A stretch of 64,000 bases of DNA from Spirochaetales bacterium (GTDB taxonomy: Bacteria > Spirochaetota > Spirochaetia > DSM-2461): positions 62,001 through 126,000 of the forward strand of contig QKAW01000036.1 in assembly GCA_003247135.1 (NCBI GenBank), in the 5' to 3' direction. Under the pieces are notes generated by a model. That model saw nothing but the letters and a program-made list of their open reading frames with translations, made no database searches and was not told the origin of the DNA. Below are positions 8,492 to 16,187 of the stretch, piece after piece (within the stretch, counting starts at the first letter, position 1; the number at the start of each line of letters is the position of its first letter). A program made the position numbers and the translations under genes.

Positions 8492-8758
8492 TTGCCAAAT
8501 AACTTAAATGCAGCAAAGAGACAAAGACAAAATGTTTCTCGAAGAATGAGAAATAGAAATGTGAAAAGTAGTTGCAGAACTGCAATTAAAGCTTTTGAAC
8601 TTGCTTTAAAAGAGAAAAACAAAGAAGTAGCAATAGAAAAGTTAAAGATTTCTATCAAAATGCTAGATTCAGCTGCTGGTAAAGGTATTTATCACAAAAA
8701 TACAGTAGCAAGAAAAAAATCAAGAATGAGCGCAGCACTAGCTGGTATTGACGCTTAA
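8492..8758 (+). CDS. rpsT: 30S ribosomal protein bS20
   Basis: 88-residue S20, which binds 16S rRNA early in 30S assembly. After the initiator it reads PNNLNAAKRQRQNVSRR, and KSSCRTAIKAFE, DSAAGKGIYHKNTVARKKSR match the family core. The start is TTG 8492 with a consensus GGAGG about 6 bases upstream, a clear case of a non-ATG start. The gene lies between the zinc-ribbon gene and HU. Confidence 0.97.
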   Translation: MPNNLNAAKRQRQNVSRRMRNRNVKSSCRTAIKAFELALKEKNKEVAIEKLKISIKMLDSAAGKGIYHKNTVARKKSRMSAALAGIDA

Positions 8759-8773
8759 ATTACGGATTTATTG

Positions 8774-9067
8774 GTGAAACTTACTAAAGCAGAAATTGTT
8801 AATAATATTTATGAAAATGTTGATGTTAATAAAAAAGATATTCATATTATTATTGATAGCTTTTTTGAAGAAGTAAAAGATGCTCTGGTAGATTCCAAGA
8901 TTGTTGAATTACGGGGTTTTGGTACTTTTGAAGTTAAAACTCGTAAGGCTAGAGAAAAAGCTAGAAATCCAAAAACCGGTGAAATAATTCCAGTGGATAG
9001 TCATGGTGTTACCGTATTCAGACCAGGAAAAGAGTTAAAAGAATTGACTTGGAATGTTAAAAACTAA
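8774..9067 (+). CDS. hup: HU/IHF-family nucleoid protein
   Basis: DNA-bending histone-like protein of 97 residues. The N-terminal dimerisation helices (KLTKAEIVNNIYE) are followed by VELRGFGTFEVKTRKAREKARNPKTG, the HU signature with the conserved GFG and the arm containing NPKTGE, then VFRPGKELK. I chose GTG 8774; a TTG three bases upstream is equally readable and neither has a strong ribosome binding site. Translation may be coupled to rpsT, 15 bases upstream. A stem-loop follows at 9080. Confidence 0.95.
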   Translation: MKLTKAEIVNNIYENVDVNKKDIHIIIDSFFEEVKDALVDSKIVELRGFGTFEVKTRKAREKARNPKTGEIIPVDSHGVTVFRPGKELKELTWNVKN

Positions 9068-9079
9068 GTTTTTGACCAA

Positions 9080-9110
9080 GGCTCTAATTGGAGTTTATCT
9101 AATTAGAGTC
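9080..9110 (+). terminator. Stem-loop after HU, possible weak terminator or mRNA processing site
   Basis: GGCTCTAATT (9080-9089) pairs with AATTAGAGTC (9101-9110) over 10 positions including one G-U, with an 11-base loop. The sequence after it is only moderately T-rich, so termination is probably partial and transcription could continue into the second bactofilin. Confidence 0.5.
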
Positions 9111-9156
9111 TAATATTTTATAACTAATTTCTTTTTCTATCATAGGAGAACTTAAT

Positions 9157-9552
9157 TTGAAAAATGAAGAGATATTTGCTGAGCTTGGTATTAATACTAT
9201 TTATAAAGGTAACTTGACTTTTGATAAAAGGCTAAAAATAAAAGGTAAATATTACGGTTCTGTTCTCTCTGGTGGGACACTTTTTATTGAAGAAGGTGCC
9301 TATTTTGAAGGTGATATTAATGTAAAAAACGCTGTTGTAGCAGGTTGTGTTATTGGTGATATAACTTCCAGTGAGAAAATTGATGTTTTATCAAATTCTG
9401 TTATTAAAGGCAATCTTGTAGCTCCAACAATAAGAATAGCAGATGGTGTTCAAATTGAAGGTCGTTGTCAAATGATTCTAGACTCAGATACAGTAGATAT
9501 TTTTTCCACATCTGTTAACCAGTTAAAAAAGACCGTAACTATTGTTTCCTAG
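9157..9552 (+). CDS. Bactofilin, copy 2
   Basis: 131-residue bactofilin with the same beta-helical strand pattern as copy 1 at 6400: TIYKGNLTFDKRLKIKGKYYG, GDINVKNAVVAGCVIGDI, KIDVLSNSVIKGNLVAPTIRI. The N-terminal tail is short and the C-terminal tail about 20 residues. The start is TTG 9157 with AGGAGA upstream. It lies between HU and rho. As I recall, Borrelia and Treponema carry a gene at the equivalent place between hup/hbb and rho, so this location is probably ancestral in spirochaetes. Confidence 0.9.
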   Translation: MKNEEIFAELGINTIYKGNLTFDKRLKIKGKYYGSVLSGGTLFIEEGAYFEGDINVKNAVVAGCVIGDITSSEKIDVLSNSVIKGNLVAPTIRIADGVQIEGRCQMILDSDTVDIFSTSVNQLKKTVTIVS

Positions 9553-9575
9553 TAAAATATACATAAATTATAATA

Positions 9576-9605
9576 TTGACAAAATAAAAAACATTGTATT
9601 AAAAT
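9576..9605 (+). promoter_or_regulatory. Candidate sigma-70 promoter for rho
   Basis: TTGACA (9576-9581), 18-base AT-rich spacer and TAAAAT (9600-9605). TATTAA at 9597 is an alternative -10. It would give rho a leader of about 60 bases, in which I see no recognisable autoregulatory structure. Confidence 0.5.
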
Positions 9606-9669
9606 TAAATATAATCAATTCTAAACTATTCGTTTTTATATAAATCAAAAGCAAAATAATGGAGAAAAC

Positions 9670-11394
9670 ATGTCAGATGACAGTAAAAAGACTGACCCGG
9701 AAGTGGTGAAAATTATTCAGAAAGAGTTGGACTTAGCTGTCCCCGAGACTGATGATGGAACCTCGGAGACTGCAAAAAAAGTTGTTGTTCCAAGAAAGAG
9801 GGTTCGAAGAAAAAAAGTTGATCCACCTGAGACTGAGAATTTAGAAATTGTTAGTGAAGTTGATGAAACAAAAAAGAAAGAGGTAGAAGATAATTCAGAA
9901 CCTCTTAATCGTTTAAAAGAAGTAGTTGCTATGAATACTGCAGATAATGAGGATTCAAGTAACGGTGATGGTAGCAAAGAAACAACAGTAGTTAGTCAAC
10001 CAAAGAGAACTGTCAAAGTTAACAATAACAGAAGTAGCAGAAATTCATATACTAACAATCGAAATAGAAATACTAATTCCAGAAATAGAAGGGAGAATAT
10101 AAACAGTGCTCCAATGCCTACTCCTGATCAGCCTAGATTACTAATAAATAATTTAACAGACATGACATTGCCTGATTTAAGAAATTTTGCCATTGAGGAT
10201 GGAGTTGTTTGTGATGATATTATTTCTTTAAATAAGCAGGAAGTTATTTTTTTAGTTATAAAAAATCATATAGATAATAAAAATGGTGTAGTATATGCCT
10301 TTGGGTCTCTTGAAATTCTGCCTGATGGTTATGGTTTTTTAAGATCTCCGGGAAATAGTTATTTACCGGGTAATGATGATATATATATTTCTCCATCTCA
10401 GATTAGACTTTTTAATCTAAAAACAGGTGATAACGTTTTTGGGCAAATTAGAACTCCACAGCAAGGTGAAAGATTTTTTGCAATGCTAAGGGTTGAAAAA
10501 GTAAATGATGATGATCCATCAGTTGCTCAAAGAAGAATACCTTTTGAAAGCCTTACTCCACTATTTCCAGATGAAAGAATTAATATGGAAACATTGTGTG
10601 GGGATGTATCAACCAGAATGATAAATCTTTTTTATCCAATAGGTAAGGGGCAGAGAGGTATTATTGTAGCACCACCAAGAACAGGAAAAACAGTATTTTT
10701 GCAAAAAATTGCAAATGCTATATCTGAAAATCACCCGGAAATAGTTTTAATGGTACTGCTTGTTGATGAGAGGCCTGAAGAAGTAACAGACATGAAAAGA
10801 AATGTAAAAGGTGAAGTTATTGCATCAACATTTGACGAGCAAGCATCAAGGCATGTTCAGGTTGCAGAAATGGTAATATCAAAAGCTAAAAGATTAGTAG
10901 AACATAAAAAAGATGTTGTTATTTTATTGGATTCTATAACAAGACTAGCTAGAGCTTATAATCAAACTGTGCCAACATCGGGTAAAATTCTATCAGGTGG
11001 TGTTGACTCAAACGCTCTTCATAAGCCAAAAAGATTTTTTGGAGCAGCAAGAAATATAGAAGGTGGTGGAAGTTTAACTATTGTTTCAACTGCACTTATT
11101 GAAACAGGAAGTAAAATGGACGAGGTTATTTTTGAGGAATTTAAAGGTACCGGTAATATGGAAGTCCATTTAGACAGAAAGTTGTCAGATAAGCGTTTAT
11201 TTCCTGCAATTAATGTAAAAAAATCTGGAACAAGAAGAGATGACCTATTGCTTACTTCTGAAGAATCCAATAAGATGACTATACTCAGAAACGCTATAGC
11301 TCCAATGGATGATTTGGCTATAACTGAGTTAATAATTGATAAAATGCAAAAAACAAAGAATAATGAGGCGTTTTTAAGATCTATGAATAGTTAA
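9670..11394 (+). CDS. rho: Transcription termination factor Rho with long N-terminal extension
   Basis: Hexameric RNA-dependent ATPase that terminates transcription. At 574 residues it is about 150 longer than the E. coli protein. Residues 1-155 are low complexity: a charged stretch with RKRVRRKK, then an Asn/Arg-rich segment ([12 protein letters not shown]). The standard fold starts near [13 protein letters not shown]. The RNA-binding part has [11 protein letters not shown], Walker A is PPRTGKT at residues 335-341, followed by [10 protein letters not shown], Walker [17 protein letters not shown] and the R-loop region with [21 protein letters not shown]. The start is ATG 9670 behind ATGGAGAAA. 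rpmE follows 32 bases later. Confidence 0.97.
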   Translation: MSDDSKKTDPEVVKIIQKELDLAVPETDDGTSETAKKVVVPRKRVRRKKVDPPETENLEIVSEVDETKKKEVEDNSEPLNRLKEVVAMNTADNEDSSNGDGSKETTVVSQPKRTVKVNNNRSSRNSYTNNRNRNTNSRNRRENINSAPMPTPDQPRLLINNLTDMTLPDLRNFAIEDGVVCDDIISLNKQEVIFLVIKNHIDNKNGVVYAFGSLEILPDGYGFLRSPGNSYLPGNDDIYISPSQIRLFNLKTGDNVFGQIRTPQQGERFFAMLRVEKVNDDDPSVAQRRIPFESLTPLFPDERINMETLCGDVSTRMINLFYPIGKGQRGIIVAPPRTGKTVFLQKIANAISENHPEIVLMVLLVDERPEEVTDMKRNVKGEVIASTFDEQASRHVQVAEMVISKAKRLVEHKKDVVILLDSITRLARAYNQTVPTSGKILSGGVDSNALHKPKRFFGAARNIEGGGSLTIVSTALIETGSKMDEVIFEEFKGTGNMEVHLDRKLSDKRLFPAINVKKSGTRRDDLLLTSEESNKMTILRNAIAPMDDLAITELIIDKMQKTKNNEAFLRSMNS

Positions 11395-11426
11395 TTTGTG
11401 GTCTTTTATAACCTTAGGAGGGAATT

Positions 11427-11630
11427 GTGAAAAAGGATATTCATCCAAAATATGAGATGGCTAAGTGTACATGTGTTTGTGGTAATGTGATTGAGACAAG
11501 AACAACAGTTGGTGATATTAAAATGGACATTTGTTCAGCTTGTCATCCATTTTTTACTGGTACACAAAAATTAGTTGATACAGCTGGTAGAATTGATAAG
11601 TTTAACAAAAGATATAACGTTAAAAAATAG
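11427..11630 (+). CDS. rpmE: 50S ribosomal protein bL31, zinc-binding form
   Basis: 67-residue L31. The start is GTG 11427 with AGGAGGGA upstream. It begins [10 protein letters not shown] and has the zinc-type cysteine set CTCVCG and [10 protein letters not shown], then the conserved [10 protein letters not shown] end. The C-containing form depends on zinc and in many bacteria is replaced by a Cys-free paralogue under zinc limitation. It is the last gene before a strong terminator; the rho-rpmE pairing is typical of spirochaetes. Confidence 0.97.
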   Translation: MKKDIHPKYEMAKCTCVCGNVIETRTTVGDIKMDICSACHPFFTGTQKLVDTAGRIDKFNKRYNVKK

Positions 11631-11650
11631 TTATCATTTTCATACTAAAG

Positions 11651-11681
11651 AGAGACGTTTTTTACACGTCTCTTTTTTTTT
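11651..11681 (+). terminator. Rho-independent terminator after rpmE
   Basis: AGAGACGT (11651-11658) and ACGTCTCT (11666-11673) form a perfect 8-bp stem with a 7-base loop, immediately followed by a run of T residues to 11681. This closes the transcription unit that starts at 8222 or 9576. Confidence 0.88.
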
Positions 11682-11741
11682 ATTGTGTTACTTCTATTTT
11701 TCATTTACTATTAAATTGTAGGGTTCTTAATGGAGTAGTGA

Positions 11742-12911
11742 ATGACTGATATAGAAATGAGACATAAAAAAGAGTATGGACAATCACCAGAGGTTATTTA
11801 TTCCTGTCCCGGGAAAATTACTATCTCAGGAGAGCATACTGAGTATAATGATGGAGTTATACTTTCTACAACAGTAAATCTGTTTTGTCATGTATCTGCT
11901 TCTAAAAGAAGCGATAATTCTATTCGTGTCTATTCTGACTTTTATAATGAGAGAAAGAAATCTTCTATTACTAATCTTAAATTTAAAAAAGAGGATAAAT
12001 GGTTTAATTATATTAAGGGTGTTATCGTTTCCATTCTTCAGACAAGTGAAAATATAGGTGGAATGGATTTAACTGTTGTAACTGAAATTCCTCAAGGAAT
12101 AGGTTTGGGTTCTTCCTCTGCAATGTGCCTTGCTGCAGCTTGTTGTATTAAGAATCTTTTTAAAATAGATCTGTCATGGCTTAATATTATTGAGTCTGTA
12201 AGGTTCTCAAAAACAGTTTTTATGAATCTCTATAGTGGTTTAGATGATGCTATGACACAGTTTTTCTGTAAAAAAGATTCTCTCTTCTATCTTGATGCAT
12301 CAACATTGGAATTTGAAAATATAGCCTGTTCTGATATTCTTTCAAAGCTTGTATTACTGGATCCAGGTGTTGTTAATAATGAAATTGAGTATGATTTTGT
12401 TGGAGATAGGGAGGGTATATATGACCTTGTAACATCACTTTCCAAAGGAAAAAATAGTCATTCCCTCAGAAATTACAGGGTTGTTGATATAAGAAATTGT
12501 TTTAATATAAATGAACGAATAAAAAGGAAGGCTATTTTTATAGTTGAAGAGATTAAAAGAACAACTGAAATTAAAAGAGTCCTTGAAAGTGGAGATTTTA
12601 ACTTATTAGGAAGATATCTTATCAGATCCCACGAAGGATTAAGGGATCTCTTTGAATCTACATGTCCTGAAGTTGACTGGCTAATAAAACGTTGTATAGA
12701 GACTGATGGAGTCTTTGGGGGAAAAGCTTCCGGAGAAATCCCATGTGGAATTGTTATATTTATAATGGATCATAAAGGGATGGAAAATTTCAAAGTTCAT
12801 CTTGAAGATTACGAGAAAATATTTGGTTTTAATTCTAAAAACCTGGATTTTGAATCAGTAGATGGTATGTCTGTAAAATATTCAGAGCTCAGTCTTAATG
12901 AGTTAAACTGA
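11742..12911 (+). CDS. GHMP kinase, galactokinase-like
   Basis: 389-residue GHMP-superfamily small-molecule kinase. Motif 1, CPGKITISGEHTEYNDG, resembles the galactokinase sugar-binding signature, and motif 2, PQGIGLGSSSAM, is the ATP-binding glycine/serine loop. The catalytic-Asp region reads GLDDAMTQ, and the last GHMP motif is GVFGGKASGEIPCG rather than the usual GGGFGG type. Overall length and motif order fit galactokinase, but the divergent motifs 1 and 3 mean another sugar or isoprenoid substrate is possible. It follows the rpmE terminator and stands before a TPR gene 35 bases away. Confidence 0.75.
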   Translation: MTDIEMRHKKEYGQSPEVIYSCPGKITISGEHTEYNDGVILSTTVNLFCHVSASKRSDNSIRVYSDFYNERKKSSITNLKFKKEDKWFNYIKGVIVSILQTSENIGGMDLTVVTEIPQGIGLGSSSAMCLAAACCIKNLFKIDLSWLNIIESVRFSKTVFMNLYSGLDDAMTQFFCKKDSLFYLDASTLEFENIACSDILSKLVLLDPGVVNNEIEYDFVGDREGIYDLVTSLSKGKNSHSLRNYRVVDIRNCFNINERIKRKAIFIVEEIKRTTEIKRVLESGDFNLLGRYLIRSHEGLRDLFESTCPEVDWLIKRCIETDGVFGGKASGEIPCGIVIFIMDHKGMENFKVHLEDYEKIFGFNSKNLDFESVDGMSVKYSELSLNELN

Positions 12912-12946
12912 CTATACTTTTAGGAAAACCGTTGATATAATACTTA

Positions 12947-13627
12947 ATGATGTTGGAAGAACAGTTAGCAAAAGCCATTAAAGAGTATAATAATAGTGAA
13001 TATTCCAAAGTAATCTCTACTCTACTTTTAAGTGATTATGAAGAAGAGGATTTTATTGTTTTTTATTACCTTGGCCTATCCTATATTAAACTTGGTGATT
13101 ATGAAAATGGTCGTGAAAATTTGGAAAAATATATAGATCAGGATGATAATCTTCTTAGAATTTTTCAAGGCAGAATGCTGTTGGCCTATGCATCTATTCA
13201 GTTAGAAGATTATAAAGATGCCCTTGTTCAATTAAGTAGATTAACAGACGCAGGGTATGAGTCAGCTAAACTATTTTCATTAATCGGTTACTGCTATTAT
13301 AAAAAAAAGATGATAGCTAAAAGTATCAAGTATTATAGAATGGCAATAAGTATAGATCCGGAAAATGCTAATGCACTTAACTCTTTGGGCTATATTTTGG
13401 CTGATTTCAAGGATAATCTTAAAGAGGCTGAAACTTACTGCAGAAGAGCCCTTTCCATTGATGTTGATAACCCAGCATATCTGGACTCTTTGGGGTGGGT
13501 ATGTTTAAAAAATAGTAAGTTGCCAGCTTCCCTCTCATTTTTTAACAGAGCATTAAAAATTTCTCCTGAGAATCCTATAATTACAAGTCATTTAAAAGAG
13601 CTTGATAAATACAGGAAATTTCAATGA
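12947..13627 (+). CDS. Tetratricopeptide repeat protein
   Basis: 226 residues built almost entirely of TPR helices. Repeats are visible as FYYLGLSYIKLGDYENGRENLEKY, SLIGYCYYKKKMIAKSIKYY, ANALNSLGYILADFKDNL and PAYLDSLGWVCLKNSKL. No signal peptide or membrane segment, so probably cytoplasmic and a protein-binding scaffold. The stop overlaps the ATG of the next gene by 4 bases, so it is translated together with the exported NHL protein. Specific partner unknown. Confidence 0.85.
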   Translation: MMLEEQLAKAIKEYNNSEYSKVISTLLLSDYEEEDFIVFYYLGLSYIKLGDYENGRENLEKYIDQDDNLLRIFQGRMLLAYASIQLEDYKDALVQLSRLTDAGYESAKLFSLIGYCYYKKKMIAKSIKYYRMAISIDPENANALNSLGYILADFKDNLKEAETYCRRALSIDVDNPAYLDSLGWVCLKNSKLPASLSFFNRALKISPENPIITSHLKELDKYRKFQ

Positions 13628-15594
13628 AAAGATTATCTCTTCTGCTAATTCTATCACTATCTTTACTATATGCTCAGGATGTTGAACTTAACAGAATTAA
13701 CGCTCTTGATGAATTTAAATGGGGAGTAAAATTTTATAATCAGGGTTTTTACGAGAAATCAGTATTCTCTTTTGAAAGATCTCTATCTTTCGATTCTATG
13801 GATTTAAGAACACACCAGTGGTTAGGAAATGCATATTTTATGAAAGGCGATGTAGAGGCGGCTTTGGAAGAGTGGAATCTGTTAAGTGAAAGAGATCAGA
13901 TCCCTCTATGGTTAGAGAGTAAAATCGAAATAATTTTATCTAAACGTGGTGTCCTGGATAAATTATATGAAGGTGGTGAGTGGGTCTCTCTTTTTTCAAA
14001 AAAAATATCAAGACCAATATCTGTTTTTTCAATGCCTAACGGGAATTCTGCAGTAGTATCTTTTATGGAAAATATGATTCATGTCTTCAATATAAATGGA
14101 GCAGAGATTCAGAGGTTTAATGGGGGAATTGAACCTTTTGATAGACCCTTTGATATTATAAGTGATGATAATGGTGGGTTTATTGTAACTGAATTTATGA
14201 GTAATAAAATTACTTTTATAAATAGTCTTGGGTTAAAAGTCAAAAGTATAAATCATGAAAAATCACCAATAATTGGTCCTGGTTATTTAGCTAAATCAGA
14301 GGATGGTTATTTTTATGTCTCAGATTGGGGTAACAGAAGAGTATGTAAATTTGATATGGATGGTAATTACATCTTATCTATAACTCATAAAAACTTAAAA
14401 AGACCTTCTGGTATCCTGGTAAAGAATGATGATATATATATTGCGGATTCTCTTGGAAAGAGTCTTTTACTATTTGATAAAAGTGGTAATTTTATAAAAA
14501 CAGTAATCTCAGATGGACTTGAAAGTCCTGAAGGTTTAAGTTTAAAGAGTGAAGATACTATTTTTATAGCAGACTCTACAACTTTGAAAGAGTATAATAT
14601 TAAAAAAGGTCAATTAAGAACTGTATCTGATCTTCAAGGTAAGGGAAGTAAAATAACCAAAGCTGTTACAGATGTAAATGGAAATACAATTACTACTGAC
14701 TTTAATTTAGGTGAATTCCACTCTTTGACTGATATTACAACCCTCTACAGTGGGATGAGTCTGAATATTGACAGAATTATTACTGACAATTTCCCAGAAG
14801 TCTCTATAGAGGTTCAGGTTAATGATATGTTTTTTAATCCGGTTATTGGAATGGATAATAGTAATTTTCTTATTTCTGAAGCCGGAAGAGTAGTTGAGTC
14901 CCGTAATGTTGTATATAAGGGGAATGATAATTCAGATATAAATTTAAGCCTGATACTTGATCTGGATTTAAGTATGAAGGGATTTAATGAGATTTTCTAT
15001 GAAGTTGGTACTACAATAGAAAATGAATTACAACCATCTGATAGAGTATCACTTATAAAAGCTGCTGATAAACCTGAAATTGGAATCATTTCCGGAAGTG
15101 AATTTTTAAGTGCTATAGGTAAAATAAGTGATAGTAGTTTTATTGAGAGAACAGGAATTGATGAATCCATAAAGCTGGCAGCATCAACACTTATTCCTTC
15201 CTGGTCGAAAAGAGAGATTGTTCTAGTTACAAATGGACTATCCAAGGATTCAGATTTTTTGACATACTCTCTTAATGAGATAAAAGATTTTCTGGTAAAT
15301 AACAGAATTTCATTAACAGTTCTCTATCTTAATGAAGATCGAAATGAAGAATTGGAATATCTTGTAAAACATAGTATGGGAAGCTCTAGATCTCTTTTTA
15401 AGGGTCGTGGTACAATCGGAATAGTTAGTGATTTAAGAACAAAGAAGTCTGGATTCTATGTTATTAAATACACTTCTGGAAAGAGTATTGATAATGGAGA
15501 AGTCTACACTCCCGTTGAAGTTGAACTAAACTACATACGTAAAAGTGGACGTGTAGAATCTGGTTTTTATATACCGTTAAAAGTTGTTGAATAG
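13624..15594 (+). CDS. Exported TPR / NHL beta-propeller / VWA-like protein
   Basis: 656 residues. A signal peptide (KRLSLLLILSLSLLYAQ) is followed by a TPR-like region (NQGFYEKSVFSFERSL, WLGNAYFMKGDVEAALEEW), then from about residue 115 to 350 repeated blades such as YFYVSDWGNRRVCKFDMDGN and DIYIADSLGKSLLLFDKSGN typical of NHL propellers. The last third resembles a von Willebrand A fold: SLILDLDLSMKG, then IVLVTNG. The metal site DxSxS reads DLDLS, so metal binding is doubtful. Likely a periplasmic or surface protein-interaction platform; precise role unknown. Confidence 0.75.
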   Translation: MKRLSLLLILSLSLLYAQDVELNRINALDEFKWGVKFYNQGFYEKSVFSFERSLSFDSMDLRTHQWLGNAYFMKGDVEAALEEWNLLSERDQIPLWLESKIEIILSKRGVLDKLYEGGEWVSLFSKKISRPISVFSMPNGNSAVVSFMENMIHVFNINGAEIQRFNGGIEPFDRPFDIISDDNGGFIVTEFMSNKITFINSLGLKVKSINHEKSPIIGPGYLAKSEDGYFYVSDWGNRRVCKFDMDGNYILSITHKNLKRPSGILVKNDDIYIADSLGKSLLLFDKSGNFIKTVISDGLESPEGLSLKSEDTIFIADSTTLKEYNIKKGQLRTVSDLQGKGSKITKAVTDVNGNTITTDFNLGEFHSLTDITTLYSGMSLNIDRIITDNFPEVSIEVQVNDMFFNPVIGMDNSNFLISEAGRVVESRNVVYKGNDNSDINLSLILDLDLSMKGFNEIFYEVGTTIENELQPSDRVSLIKAADKPEIGIISGSEFLSAIGKISDSSFIERTGIDESIKLAASTLIPSWSKREIVLVTNGLSKDSDFLTYSLNEIKDFLVNNRISLTVLYLNEDRNEELEYLVKHSMGSSRSLFKGRGTIGIVSDLRTKKSGFYVIKYTSGKSIDNGEVYTPVEVELNYIRKSGRVESGFYIPLKVVE

Positions 15595-15602
15595 GAATTA
15601 TA

Positions 15603-15887
15603 TTGATAAATAAAATAAACAATTGGTGGGAATCCCTCTGTACTGGGTGTGGTCTCTGTTGCCATGAAAAAGAATTTGTTGATGAAATAGTGTACATAAA
15701 TATTGAAAAACCATGTGAATTTCTGGATAATTGCAATAATAAGTGCACTATTTATAATAATCGTTTTAAGAAAAATCCAAATTGTAAAAAAGTTAATTTA
15801 TATCAAGCTCTTTTTAACCCATATCTGCCAAGCAGTTGTGGTTATGTAAAGAATTTACGATTTTGGAAAAGGAGAAATGATGGCTGA
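15603..15887 (+). CDS. UPF0260 / YcgN-like cysteine-cluster protein
   Basis: 94-residue protein with the pattern of E. coli YcgN: WESLCTGCGLCCHEK, then CEFLDNCNNKCTIYNNRF, NPNCKKV and LPSSCGYV. Eight or more cysteines suggest binding of zinc or an iron-sulfur cluster; function of the family is unknown. It is shorter than YcgN, lacking most of the N-terminal lead-in. The start is TTG 15603, eight bases after the NHL gene. The 3' end overlaps the start of clpS, so it leads directly into the N-degron operon. Confidence 0.8.
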   Translation: MINKINNWWESLCTGCGLCCHEKEFVDEIVYINIEKPCEFLDNCNNKCTIYNNRFKKNPNCKKVNLYQALFNPYLPSSCGYVKNLRFWKRRNDG

Positions 15888-16185
15888 CAGAACAGAGATA
15901 ACTCATAAAAGTGAAACAGATACTGAGTTGCAAGAGCCAGGACTCTTTAACGTTTTATTACATAATGATGATTATACATCAATGGAATTTGTAATTGATG
16001 TTTTAATGAATATATTTAGAAAAAATAGTATTGAAGCTTCAAAAATAATGCTGGAAGTACACCAGAAAGGGATTGGAGTAGCGGGTATCTACCCCTATGA
16101 CATTAGTTTGACAAAAGTTCAGGAAGTTATTAGAAGAGCTAAGCAGGAAAAATTCCCTCTTCTATGTACTCTTGAGAGGGTTTGA
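15880..16185 (+). CDS. clpS: ClpS adaptor protein
   Basis: Adaptor that recognises N-degrons (Leu, Phe, Trp, Tyr) and delivers them to ClpAP. The 101 residues include a flexible N-terminal tail then FNVLLHNDDYTSMEFVIDVL, the signature with the Asn-Asp pair that binds the alpha-amino group, and EVHQKGIGVAGIYPYDIS. Two adjacent ATGs exist at 15877 and 15880; GGAG at 15871-15874 is better spaced for 15880. It overlaps the YcgN-like gene and directly precedes clpA. Confidence 0.95.
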   Translation: MADRTEITHKSETDTELQEPGLFNVLLHNDDYTSMEFVIDVLMNIFRKNSIEASKIMLEVHQKGIGVAGIYPYDISLTKVQEVIRRAKQEKFPLLCTLERV

Positions 16186-16187
16186 AT

